DNA of 28,508 nt from Chloroflexota bacterium (GTDB lineage Bacteria; Chloroflexota; Anaerolineae; UBA1429), in NCBI GenBank assembly GCA_014360745.1, contig JACIWY010000003.1, forward strand, positions 1 through 28,508, given 5' to 3'. Below are positions 18,568-26,446 of the stretch, piece by piece. Position 1 is the stretch's first letter, and each line of letters begins with the position of its first letter. The position numbers and the translations under genes were made by a program. The notes beneath the pieces were generated by a model. The model was not told where the DNA came from. It saw only the letters and a program-made list of their open reading frames with translations, and did no database searches.

Positions 18568-20589
18568 CTATGGCGCGCTCGGCCCATGGGGGCCTATTTC
18601 CAGCGTATAGGTCGCGGGCTCGGTGGTATAACGGGTGATCCCGGCGATGACCAGGAGGGCCCGTCGCACATCGGCGCCGAGAGCCGGTATCTGCCAGCGC
18701 CCATGACCATCCTCGCCCACGGGCAAAGGGGTAACCTGGAGCTCATCGCCCACCAAGCGGACGAATTGCAATAGGTAACGTTGCGCCAACCGGTTGTCAT
18801 GGCGGATAAAGCCGACAGCGCGCCAACCTTCCTCACCCTCTTCCACCGTGTCCAAGAACCCAATGTCGGCATCTAGGGTCAGGCAAATGTCATCCAGACA
18901 AAGCCCTGGCAGGTTTACGGCGTCGTCGGTGACGTAATCCACCCGCAACAAGATCTCCTGTCCCGCCCATGCGCTCAGATCCAGAGATTCGTGCACCCAA
19001 ACCGGCTGGGTATTAGCGGGAGGAGAAACCCCCAGGCCCGACTTGCCGGTGTAGCCGGGGCCCAGAGTCACGCGATTGGGGTCATAGTCACTGGTGTAGC
19101 TGCCCCGGAGAAACTCCCAGGTTTGTCCCCCGTCGGGCGAGACGCGCACGTAGCCATAATCCCAACCCGGCTCGACATCGAACCATAACCAAAAAGAAAG
19201 GGTCGCCGTCGTCGCTCCCCGCAAATCGAGGGAACGCTGCAAATAGGAATGCCCCAAGTCGCCACGATTCGACCACCACTGGTAACGGCCACTGACCGGC
19301 TCGTTGGGCACCACGCGCACCGTGGGCGCGCCGGCGAAGGTGATCGCCAGTGCGCCCTGGTCCGGGGCAGGCTTTAGCTCCCAATAGTCGGCGCCGTATT
19401 GATGCACCCGTCCCTCCCCACGAAAGGGATAAGATTCGACAACTCGCTCCGGCTCGACGCTCATCTCCAAGGTGGGATATCCGAACGGGCCAGGCAAATC
19501 CAGGGCGTTGGCCAATAGCCACTCGCCAAAGAAATCGTCAAAGGTCGTGCCGGGGGCCACCTCGGCCAAGACGGCGTCCAAGCCATCGACGCCATCTTGA
19601 GGTTGTTGGATCAGTGCGCGCACCGCCTCGGCCCCGTAGCGATCCAAGAGGTAGCGCAACAAGAGATAAGACGCGGCATAGTGAGCCCCCAATCGATCAT
19701 CATCGGCGGGCCAATGATTAAGCTGCAAGTCGGGATTTCGACCAAAGGCGCGGAGTTGGGCCTCGTTCCGACTGAAACCGTTCAAGTCCTCGGCCAGCTC
19801 CGAAGCCCCCTCGTTGATCCAAGCAGCCTCGTTGCTGTCTGTGCTCCAATGGATCATGTGCTGAAACTCGTGAGCCAACACCGAATTGTAGGTGGCGCTG
19901 CCCGGCTCTAGAGCGGAGAGATTCATAACAAACATTTCGTGTTCGTTGCTATAGGGGTTCTCACTGCGCGGATATCCATTCGCGCTGGCAAAGTAGCCGG
20001 CCGCGCCGGCAAAGCGAGCGTTTAACACCAACAATCGGCGGTCGCCATCTATGCCCGGGCTGCGTTCGTGCCCAAAATAACGGCGGTTGGTGGGGTAAAT
20101 CTGCTCATCAAAAAAGGTGGCCGACGCCATCAAAGCCTCGTCGTCCACCTCGAGGCCATATTCCACCCACATCTGCAAATAGGTGCTGGTGATATGCAGA
20201 CAGGCCGTGATCTGGCGCACCCCATTAGGCTCCACATCATGGATCCAGAAACGTTTTTGGGCACCCGCTGGTAAGTCGAGCGTCGTCGGCCATGGGGCCA
20301 TGGCAGAGGACAAGAGAGTATTGCGGGGAGGCATAGGGTTATCACGCAGACGGATGCTCAGCGGCGGCGTGGGGCTGGGCGTGAGCGTTGGCGTCAAAAG
20401 AGGCTGGACTGAGGCTCTCAAAGGCGCGCTCGTCGGTGTGCCCTCTGTCGCCATCGCACCGACGGCGGAACCGCCACCCAAAGGCAACGAGAATCGACAA
20501 CCCACCCCCGACAGTAATAGCGTGCCTGCAACGGCTAGAAAGCAGAGGGCCCAGCCGCTATGTCGGCACTCACCGCCCCTGGAAAGCAT
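18568..20589 (-). CDS. Lipoprotein-like secreted zinc metalloprotease (M30-like, with beta-sandwich C-terminus)
   Basis: 673 residues. An N-terminal hydrophobic segment (about 13-30) ends LLLSGVGC, a possible but imperfect lipobox at Cys31. A Thr-Pro linker follows at about 66-76. The protease domain carries LAHEFQHMIHW with zinc ligands His240 and His244 and catalytic Glu241, then INEGASELAED with Glu260 as the likely third ligand. The pattern is closest to hyicolysin/M30-type metallopeptidases (family by motif only). The C-terminal half has strands like those of immune-inhibitor-A-type proteins (SRNRGD-like WSNRGDLGHSY, LSFWLWFDVEPGWDYGYVRVSPDGGQTW), suggesting a jelly-roll binding domain. 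The ATG overlaps the stop of the upstream zinc-ribbon gene as TAATG, indicating coupling. It ends the leftward cluster. Confidence 0.85.
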   Translation of the reverse strand: MLSRGGECRHSGWALCFLAVAGTLLLSGVGCRFSLPLGGGSAVGAMATEGTPTSAPLRASVQPLLTPTLTPSPTPPLSIRLRDNPMPPRNTLLSSAMAPWPTTLDLPAGAQKRFWIHDVEPNGVRQITACLHITSTYLQMWVEYGLEVDDEALMASATFFDEQIYPTNRRYFGHERSPGIDGDRRLLVLNARFAGAAGYFASANGYPRSENPYSNEHEMFVMNLSALEPGSATYNSVLAHEFQHMIHWSTDSNEAAWINEGASELAEDLNGFSRNEAQLRAFGRNPDLQLNHWPADDDRLGAHYAASYLLLRYLLDRYGAEAVRALIQQPQDGVDGLDAVLAEVAPGTTFDDFFGEWLLANALDLPGPFGYPTLEMSVEPERVVESYPFRGEGRVHQYGADYWELKPAPDQGALAITFAGAPTVRVVPNEPVSGRYQWWSNRGDLGHSYLQRSLDLRGATTATLSFWLWFDVEPGWDYGYVRVSPDGGQTWEFLRGSYTSDYDPNRVTLGPGYTGKSGLGVSPPANTQPVWVHESLDLSAWAGQEILLRVDYVTDDAVNLPGLCLDDICLTLDADIGFLDTVEEGEEGWRAVGFIRHDNRLAQRYLLQFVRLVGDELQVTPLPVGEDGHGRWQIPALGADVRRALLVIAGITRYTTEPATYTLEIGPHGPSAP

Positions 20590-21080
20590 TAGGTCTTGGT
20601 CAACTCGAGCTGGGCGCCGCAATTGGGGCACTTGCGCAAATTGCTGCGCACCGGCAACTCTGTGCCACAATAGGGGCATACCTTTTCCACCATGGAGGGC
20701 CTTAGCCCGGCAAAGACATAGACGGTGCGCTCTTCGCGACGCTCCACCCTAGCGGCGTTCTCGCGCACCAATTCGTCCAGGATGCGCTGGGCCAATTCCT
20801 GCGAAATGCGGTACTCGGCGCGCAGTTGAGCCACGGTCAACTCGCCGCCCAATCGCTGGGCCAAGTTCACAGCCTCGGTTTTGAGCACATCCGGCGCAAC
20901 GGCGGCAAGGCGCCGCAGCCAACGCACGCCGGTGATCAGCAAGATCAGGCCGATCCCGATAAGCGCCAGGCCCACCAACGCGCGGCTCGGTGCGCCAATC
21001 GCGGCGATGAGAAAGAGAATGCCCAGAGTGAAAAAGGGGATCGAGGCCAGCACCAGCAAGATAGCCCACAATTTTTTCAT
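20589..21080 (-). CDS. Small membrane protein with winged-helix-like segment and C-terminal zinc ribbon
   Basis: 163 residues. Two transmembrane helices lie at about 4-29 and 33-51. A helical segment at about 75-125 (LTVAQLRAEYRISQELAQRILDEL) looks like a winged-helix fold. The C-terminal zinc ribbon has Cys135, Cys138, Cys151 and Cys154 (CPYCG and CPNCG). The Arg-rich segment after helix 2 places the soluble part in the cytosol. The ATG at 21080 has GGAG 6 nt upstream; the GTG at 21092 has none. Its TAA overlaps the start of the metalloprotease gene, so the two are probably made together. The precise role is unknown. Confidence 0.82.
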   Translation of the reverse strand: MKKLWAILLVLASIPFFTLGILFLIAAIGAPSRALVGLALIGIGLILLITGVRWLRRLAAVAPDVLKTEAVNLAQRLGGELTVAQLRAEYRISQELAQRILDELVRENAARVERREERTVYVFAGLRPSMVEKVCPYCGTELPVRSNLRKCPNCGAQLELTKT

Positions 21081-21125
21081 GATCCACTCCACAAAAGTTG
21101 GTCAAAAGGTGTAGCCGTCAACGGC

Positions 21126-22298
21126 TCAGCTCCAAGCTTTGGTCGCGCGATTGAGAGCCTCCCCCATTTCCTCGAAATAATGCTGAATGCTTTGCTCGCC
21201 GAGCCGATCGTTCAGATATTGTTTTACCAAGCGGCTGAACTCCAAAGGGTGGGTGCCCATATACTTTTCGTCCCTGACGCGAGCCTGTAGGGTGGGCCAG
21301 ATATCGTTGATGGCCATCACGGCATCGGGCACCTCCACCGATATCGGCCTGAGATTGTAGCGCCGCTGCTCTTGCAAGACAGTGCCCACGCTGAGCCGGA
21401 AGCGCTTCAGGCCCTCGCCGATGCCTTTGAGCAGGCCCAGCGCCTCGGCCACCGCCTTTAACCCCTCCTCATAGCTGCGGCGGATCTTGTTTCGCCGCGC
21501 CAAGTCCTCGAGAGCGGGGCCAAGCTCCCCCTTCACACCGGCGGGCGCTTCCTCCAGCTCCTCCAAGACACGCTGCAGAGCCGCCTGCTCGGCCAAGATA
21601 TCAAAGGCGTTCACTTTTTGATCGAGCTCGCTCTTGGCTTGCGCCGTGCGCACACTCAATTCCTGCCACTGTTGGCGCAGCGCGGCCTGTGCCTCGCCGG
21701 CCTCGTCCACCTGCTTCACCCAATCGCTTCTCACCTGACGCATCTTGTTCAACGCCTCGGCCTGCTGCTTCTTGGCCTGCGCTTGCACCTTTTTCAGCCG
21801 CCTGATCTGGGGCCAATGCGTCAGCCAGCCCAAAGGGAAGGTGTCTATTTGCTCAAGGCGCTCATAGGCCCGGGCGTACTCGTCCTCATATTGGACGATG
21901 AGGCTCTTGAGATGCTCCTCTCGCCGATCGAGCTCCGGGTTGGCCTTGCGTAGCGACTGGGTGATCTGTTGGGCTTGGGCCAACAACTCTTCCATGCGGC
22001 GTTCGTTTTGAGCCACAAGCTCTTCAAGCTCGGCGATCTCGCGCCGCAGGCGCTCCCGCTCCTCGGCCTCCGCCTTGTCGATGCGCCGCGCAAAAGCCTC
22101 CGGCATTTCCTTGCGCTGGGCCAGAAGGCGGGGAAAGCAAAAGCCGAATTGCTCCTGCCATTCCGTCAGCTCCCGTTTAAAAATGTCATTGAACTGGAAC
22201 TGGATCTCTTCGATTTCGGCGTAACAGGCTTCCACCTGCCGGCGTATCTCATCCAGGTAGCGGTGAAACTCGGCCAGGCCCATCTTGTTTTTCGCCAT
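21126..22298 (-). CDS. Long coiled-coil protein of unknown function
   Basis: 390 residues, rich in Glu, Gln, Arg, Ala and Leu, with heptad-like patterning over about 10-240 and a break at about 150-165 around TFPLGWLTHWPQ. The last 130 residues are less regular and contain NLRPISVEVPDAVMAINDIWP and a C-terminal helical segment. No signal peptide or membrane helix, so probably cytosolic. I recognise no family. The ATG has AGGAGG 7 nt upstream, one of the best ribosome sites in the window. It lies 27 bp after the radical SAM gene and 45 bp before the zinc-ribbon gene, hence in the same leftward unit. It may be a scaffold or adaptor (inference). Confidence 0.8.
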   Translation of the reverse strand: MAKNKMGLAEFHRYLDEIRRQVEACYAEIEEIQFQFNDIFKRELTEWQEQFGFCFPRLLAQRKEMPEAFARRIDKAEAEERERLRREIAELEELVAQNERRMEELLAQAQQITQSLRKANPELDRREEHLKSLIVQYEDEYARAYERLEQIDTFPLGWLTHWPQIRRLKKVQAQAKKQQAEALNKMRQVRSDWVKQVDEAGEAQAALRQQWQELSVRTAQAKSELDQKVNAFDILAEQAALQRVLEELEEAPAGVKGELGPALEDLARRNKIRRSYEEGLKAVAEALGLLKGIGEGLKRFRLSVGTVLQEQRRYNLRPISVEVPDAVMAINDIWPTLQARVRDEKYMGTHPLEFSRLVKQYLNDRLGEQSIQHYFEEMGEALNRATKAWS

Positions 22299-22325
22299 CC
22301 CTGTGCCTCCTCGAGGTGGATAACC

Positions 22326-23747
22326 TTACTCAATGCGCTTTGTCGCCCGCCGGCCCAGGCCTACGCCCCATGTGCCAGACCACAAAGCCTTTTTGATCCG
22401 CCAAAGAAGGGTGGCACCGAGCGGCGCACCCGGAGCCACGCCCTCCAATTCGGTAAAATCTCGGCATTGATCCCAATAGAGAGGGCAAGCGCCACAGCAG
22501 ATATCGCGGATGTCGCAACGGCGGCATATAGGTGGCATAAACTCCTTATGACGCCAATAAAGCGCCGTGCGCGAATACCATACCTTGTGAAAGGGTTGAT
22601 GCAACAGATCGCCGATGCCGCGTTCAAAACTGGAACAAGGAAGCAGCTCTCCCGCCGGATTCACCGAAATAAGCCCATCGACACAAGCGCACGATTTGCT
22701 CCCTAGCCCGGCCTGTACCGGGTTAAAGAGGCAATAAGGCACCGGCGAATACCAAACCAGGCGTATCCCCTTTTGCTGAGCGAGCTGCTGCACCTGGCGG
22801 ATCAATCCACCCACTTCCGAGTAACGAATCTCATCTTCGTCATGCTCCAACGCCGTGCCGGTGCGGATGACCATATTCATGGAGAAATACTCCGAACCCA
22901 GCTCATCGGCGATGAAATCGACCAACTCCGGCAGGTGATCGCGGTTGCCGCCGCAAAGGGTAGTGTTGGTGTGCGTATGGATCCCCGCTGCGCGCAAGTT
23001 ATACACCCCTTTGACGGCTTGCGCCCACGAACCGGGATGCCGGGTGATGGCATCGTGCACCTGCGCCGAGCCGCCTTCAATGCTGACCTGCGCCGAATCG
23101 AGCCCCGCCTGCGCCAGCGCGGCCACCAAGCCCTCGTCGGCACAGCGAATGCCGTTGGTTATCAGGTTAACCCGCATCCCCTTGGCTTTGGCATAACGCA
23201 CCAACTCCGCCAGGTCGCGGCGCAGCGTCGGCTCTCCGCCGGTAAAAGAGACGGTGGGGCAATGCGCCTCGTCCATAATGCGGTCGATAACGGTGCGTAC
23301 CTGATCGGTGGTCATCTCGGGCACAGCGCGGCCCCGCCTGGGCGCATCGGCATAACAAAAAGTGCAGCGATTCTGGCAATCGTAGGTCAAGGCAATCTCG
23401 GAAAGAACCGGCAACTCTCGGCGATGGCTGCCAAAACGGGTGATGCGCACGCTGGGCGCCGCGCAGAGATCGTCGTTGAGCAGTGCCGAAACCGACTGCA
23501 AAAGCTTGAGCAGATCGCCGCGCACCCGCTCCTCTTCCACGCCATATCTTTGCGCCGTCCGGCGCACAACGGCATCGGCGTCGGGGCCATCCGGCGCACC
23601 GTACAGCTCGCGCAGCATAAAAGTCGCCGTCTCGTTAAGAAAATTGAGCCGGTTAGGGCGCAGAATGATCAGCCCGTCCTCGGGCCGGATGTAGATATAG
23701 TCGCGGGTGGCCTCGACCAACTCGCGGGCAAAACGTTGCAAATCCAT
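22326..23747 (-). CDS. Radical SAM/SPASM protein with N-terminal PqqD-like domain (candidate RiPP-type maturase)
   Basis: 473 residues. About 18-95 resemble PqqD/RiPP recognition element folds: a strand pair with IILRPNRLNFLNETATFMLREL, then a helical part ending LLQSVSALL. The radical SAM core has the [4Fe-4S] motif with Cys124, Cys128 and Cys131 (DCQNRCTFCYA), SFTGGEPTLR at 167-176 for SAM binding, and LITNGIRC. The C-terminus is a Cys-rich SPASM-type domain (Cys353, 355, 371, 408, 411, 417, 418, 421, 428) for auxiliary clusters. The ATG at 23747 is chosen over an upstream TTG; its ribosome site is weak. Fusion of PqqD-like, radical SAM and SPASM domains is typical of peptide-modifying enzymes that form thioether or C-C links. 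The gene immediately upstream encodes a Cys-repeat tail, the proposed substrate. Other SPASM functions remain possible. Confidence 0.88.
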   Translation of the reverse strand: MDLQRFARELVEATRDYIYIRPEDGLIILRPNRLNFLNETATFMLRELYGAPDGPDADAVVRRTAQRYGVEEERVRGDLLKLLQSVSALLNDDLCAAPSVRITRFGSHRRELPVLSEIALTYDCQNRCTFCYADAPRRGRAVPEMTTDQVRTVIDRIMDEAHCPTVSFTGGEPTLRRDLAELVRYAKAKGMRVNLITNGIRCADEGLVAALAQAGLDSAQVSIEGGSAQVHDAITRHPGSWAQAVKGVYNLRAAGIHTHTNTTLCGGNRDHLPELVDFIADELGSEYFSMNMVIRTGTALEHDEDEIRYSEVGGLIRQVQQLAQQKGIRLVWYSPVPYCLFNPVQAGLGSKSCACVDGLISVNPAGELLPCSSFERGIGDLLHQPFHKVWYSRTALYWRHKEFMPPICRRCDIRDICCGACPLYWDQCRDFTELEGVAPGAPLGATLLWRIKKALWSGTWGVGLGRRATKRIE

Positions 23748-23808
23748 GCTTTGGTTACTCACTCTCAAACACTGCAAACGGCGACCGACCCAGCCCGCAC
23801 TGGTAGGC

Positions 23809-23824
23809 GCGGATCAAAATCCGC
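23809..23824. repeat. Small hairpin upstream of the radical SAM gene
   Basis: GCGGAT (23809-23814) and ATCCGC (23819-23824) form a perfect 6-bp stem with a CAAA loop, in the 177-bp gap between the DUF2207 and radical SAM genes. No T-run follows on the minus strand, so it is not a standard terminator. It might lower read-through or protect the upstream message (inference). Confidence 0.4.
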
Positions 23825-23862
23825 CGACAAGGATAGCAGCGGTTCCAACTGCCCCTACGCCT

Positions 23863-23933
23863 GCTCAGAAGCGACCGGAGCCGCTCAGAAGCGACCGGAG
23901 CCGCTCAGAAGCGACCGGAGCCGCTCAGAAGCG
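23863..23933. repeat. 20-bp tandem direct repeat, about 3.5 copies
   Basis: The unit GCTCAGAAGCGACCGGAGCC recurs without change at 23863, 23883 and 23903, with an 11-bp partial copy at 23923. Each unit has GCTC near one end and GAGC near the other, so unit junctions (GAGCCGCTC) are palindromic and could form hairpins. The period is not a multiple of three and most of the array lies beyond the DUF2207 stop codon (23925-23927), so it is non-coding. The partial copy encodes the last three residues and the stop. Confidence 0.95.
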
Positions 23934-25676
23934 GCTCACACAAGCCGAATGGCAGGCGCTATGGCAGGCGCTATGACAGACGCAGGCCGAATGGCACGCG
24001 CTGTGGCAGGCATCGTGCACACAGGCCGAATGGCAAGCATCGTGGACACAGGCGCTGTGGCAGGCGCTATGGCAAGCCGAATGGCAGGCGCTATAGCCGG
24101 CCTCCTCGCCCGTGCCGCCCAAAAGGCGATCTACGCCTTGCTCGATGCGCGTCACCGTGCCGGTGACCACCTCCTCCACCCCTTGGGTAAGTCGGATGGC
24201 CATGTTCTCAATCGGCGTCACCGCTTGGCCGGCCGCCCTTGCCAGGGGACCAGGCTCGCGCGGGCCGGCGGCGACCGTTGTCGGGCGCGGCGTGCGATCG
24301 CTGAGGATGATCCAGGGCATATAATTCGGCACCGGCGCCGATTGCGGGTAACGCTGTCGCTCGCGTTCGTAACGTTCCCAGGCGTCGTCAATGCGCCGCC
24401 GATAGGTTTCGCGGGTGGCCTGGGGATCGGCGTTCCACATCTTGGGCTGCACGACGGCCGCGACGGCGTTCAGAATATCTTGGATCTTGTTCCGATCTAT
24501 GGTGCCATCCTCCTGGATGGCGTTTAACAAGGCCTGTTCATAAGTCGGAAGCTTGAGTTCGGCCAGCTCTTTTCCCGATTTCAAGACCTCCATCTGTAGC
24601 GGTTGATGATTGACTACGTTCACCACCCCCTTTTGCTGTAAGGAGAGGACGATGAGCGAGATCGTCTTGGTCGAGTTGCCCATGAAAAAGGCTGTCTCGA
24701 TGGCGTTCAGATCGGGCACCACACCGGGCGTCTGAAACGTTTCCACCTCGATCTCGGGCGGCTCGTAGACCGGCTTGGGCTTGCGCTTCTGCAGGGCCAA
24801 GACGAGGATAATAAGTACCGCCAGGGTGACGAACGCGCCGACACAAAAGGTGATCTGTAACGCCTCGCGGGTAAAGCCGCCGAACCCTACGGGCATGGGA
24901 GTCGGCGAGCGGGCCGGCGTCGGAGATTTGAGGGGAATGGGCGTCTCGCGGGTGGTGGTGATCGTCTCCGCCGGCAGGTAGAACTTGGGCACAAGCTGCG
25001 TCTGGGGCGGCAGATTGTTCTTCTGAACAAAGAGGGAAAGCCACACCTTGCCGCTCTTTTCATCGGGCGTGGGGAAATACACCCAGCGATCGAAATGGCC
25101 GCGCTGCGCCTCGCCGCCTTCGGTGATCAAGCCGGTGGCGTCGACCAAGGCATCGGTGACCTCCTCGGGCCGTTTGACGGTCGAGGGCAATTCGATGGGC
25201 AACACATACTGGATGACCTGTACCTGTACCGGCAATGCCCATTCAAAGGGCGCCCAACCGATCACGCGATAGGGCTTGCCGTTTACCTCGGTCGCGTCAA
25301 AAACGGAACGGTCGACGCTATAGCGAATCTCAACCTTGTAGCTCTGTCCCCGTTGGGTACGAAGGCCAAAGCGCACCTCGTAAAAGATGGGCCCCCCGCT
25401 GAGCGTGACGGGAAAGGAGCCCGCCGGCCCTTCGCCGCCGGCCGAGACGATGGTGTGTTCGCGCTCAAAAGGCCCCAAGTCGCGGATGCGATCGCGGCCG
25501 CCGGATTCGAGCTCGGTGAAGGTGATGGTATAGCGCACATCGAGGCGGCCATCGGCCAACACAACGACATACGACTCGGTCTTGTCGATGCGCACCGGAT
25601 CTGCCTGAGCCAGGGCGGGGGCGGCCAGAACAAGCAGGGCGGCCAAGAGCAAAGCAAGCTGGACAATGCGTCGCAT
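23925..25676 (-). CDS. DUF2207-type membrane protein with Cys/His-repeat cytosolic tail
   Basis: 583 residues. The signal peptide is at about 1-24. An extracytoplasmic beta-rich domain of DUF2207 type spans about 25-235 (YVVVLADGRLDVRYTITF, then WAPFEWALPVQVQ). A Thr-Pro stretch at about 239-261 precedes one transmembrane helix at about 273-295, followed by KRKPK, which places the C-terminus in the cytosol. A cytosolic domain with ETAFFMGNSTKTISLIVLSL, typical of DUF2207 proteins, occupies about 320-440. The last 56 residues (528-583) are the HSAC-type repeat listed separately. The ATG at 25676 follows AGAGGAA by 6 nt and lies 2 bp beyond the upstream glycosyltransferase stop; a TTG at 25682 overlaps that stop but has no room for a ribosome site. 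Proposed substrate of the adjacent radical SAM enzyme (inference). Confidence 0.88.
   Translation of the reverse strand: MRRIVQLALLLAALLVLAAPALAQADPVRIDKTESYVVVLADGRLDVRYTITFTELESGGRDRIRDLGPFEREHTIVSAGGEGPAGSFPVTLSGGPIFYEVRFGLRTQRGQSYKVEIRYSVDRSVFDATEVNGKPYRVIGWAPFEWALPVQVQVIQYVLPIELPSTVKRPEEVTDALVDATGLITEGGEAQRGHFDRWVYFPTPDEKSGKVWLSLFVQKNNLPPQTQLVPKFYLPAETITTTRETPIPLKSPTPARSPTPMPVGFGGFTREALQITFCVGAFVTLAVLIILVLALQKRKPKPVYEPPEIEVETFQTPGVVPDLNAIETAFFMGNSTKTISLIVLSLQQKGVVNVVNHQPLQMEVLKSGKELAELKLPTYEQALLNAIQEDGTIDRNKIQDILNAVAAVVQPKMWNADPQATRETYRRRIDDAWERYERERQRYPQSAPVPNYMPWIILSDRTPRPTTVAAGPREPGPLARAAGQAVTPIENMAIRLTQGVEEVVTGTVTRIEQGVDRLLGGTGEEAGYSACHSACHSACHSACVHDACHSACVHDACHSACHSACVCHSACHSACHSACVSRF
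23940..24095 (-). repeat. Coding 12-nt repeat giving a His-Ser-Ala-Cys tail
   Basis: Codons for residues 528-579 encode 12 near-copies of a four-residue unit: ten end Ser-Ala-Cys and two end Asp-Ala-Cys. The residue before each is His, except Tyr in the first. Three Val residues interrupt the array, one followed by an extra Cys. In all there are 13 Cys and 11 His. Ser is encoded six times by AGC and four times by TCG, and Cys, His and Ala codons also vary, so the repeat is conserved better as protein than as DNA. Confidence 0.95.
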
Positions 25677-25678
25677 AC

Positions 25679-26446
25679 TCAATTCCTCTCTGTGCTACGC
25701 GCAAATCGCCGACGCGCGCCTTGTCTCAACACCAGATAGACGAATCGGGGCAGCGCCAACATCCTTCGCCAGCGCCAAGGCTGCCGCCAGAGACGGTACA
25801 ACCATTCCAGGCCCCGCTCGCGCATCCACAACGGCGCCCGAGGCGTAACGCCAGCGATAAAGTCAAAGGCCCCCCCCACTCCCATACATACCGGCACTTG
25901 CAGCCGCTGCAAGTTGCGAAAGATCCACAGATCCTGTTGGGGTGCGCCATAAGCCACGAACAAAAAATCGGGCGCGGCCTTGACGACGCGCTCTACGATC
26001 GCTTCCTCCTCGGAGGGATCCGGCGAACCGGCATATGTGCCGGCAATCTCCAGGCTCGGGTTATCGCGCTGCAAAACGGCAGCGGCCCGCTCGGCCACAC
26101 CCGGCGCCGCACCCAGCAAATAAGGTCGATAACCTCGGCGCGCGCACAACGCGGCGATCAAAGGCAGCATATCCGAGCCGGCCACGCGCTCGCGCAAGGG
26201 CTTGCCCAAAAGGCGAGAGGCCCAGAGCAACCCCACCCCATCGGGCAGCGCCAACGCCGCTTTTTTTAACACTACGTTGAAAGCCGCATCTCGTTGCGCA
26301 CGAATGACAAACTCCGGGTTTACCGTGACCACTTGATGGGGATGACCCTCGATCACCCACCGTTCCATAATGGCCAATGTCTCTTGGCCCGTCACGTCAT
26401 CGACGCGCACGCCCAGGATGTGCACCGCACTCAAGGGCGCCGTCAC
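25679..26446 (-). CDS. WecG/TagA/CpsF family glycosyltransferase
   Basis: 255 residues, GT26-type. Members add a sugar, often N-acetylmannosamine or its uronate, to a polyprenyl-diphosphate-linked sugar at the inner membrane during wall polymer or exopolysaccharide synthesis. Visible motifs are TVNPEFVIRAQRD at 41-53, ALPDGVGLLWASRLLG with the likely catalytic Asp69, RVAGSDMLP, YGAPQQDLWI and GVGGAFDFIAG. The C-terminus is basic (WRQPWRWRRM), matching a membrane-binding tail. The start is the GTG at 26446, overlapping the upstream TGA as GTGA; MTAPLSAVHILGVRVDDVT is a typical N-terminus. The donor and acceptor cannot be told from sequence. Confidence 0.93.
   Translation of the reverse strand: MTAPLSAVHILGVRVDDVTGQETLAIMERWVIEGHPHQVVTVNPEFVIRAQRDAAFNVVLKKAALALPDGVGLLWASRLLGKPLRERVAGSDMLPLIAALCARRGYRPYLLGAAPGVAERAAAVLQRDNPSLEIAGTYAGSPDPSEEEAIVERVVKAAPDFLFVAYGAPQQDLWIFRNLQRLQVPVCMGVGGAFDFIAGVTPRAPLWMRERGLEWLYRLWRQPWRWRRMLALPRFVYLVLRQGARRRFARSTERN

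Noticed and set aside
18545..18600. Bidirectional terminator between selA and the convergent metalloprotease gene
   Set aside because: Only 9 bp separate the stops, and no stem with a T-run was found in either direction.
23863..23933. CRISPR array
   Set aside because: The 20-bp units are directly contiguous with no unique spacers, and no cas genes are present.
23925..24110. The Cys-rich tail as a frameshift artefact in repetitive DNA
   Set aside because: The frame is continuous with the DUF2207 C-terminal region, and synonymous codon variation among the units supports this frame. Read-level confirmation was not possible.
22773..24527. 584-codon plus-strand open frame opposite the radical SAM and DUF2207 genes
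   Set aside because: Spans two real genes and a non-coding tandem repeat; its low-complexity middle is the complement of the HSAC repeat.
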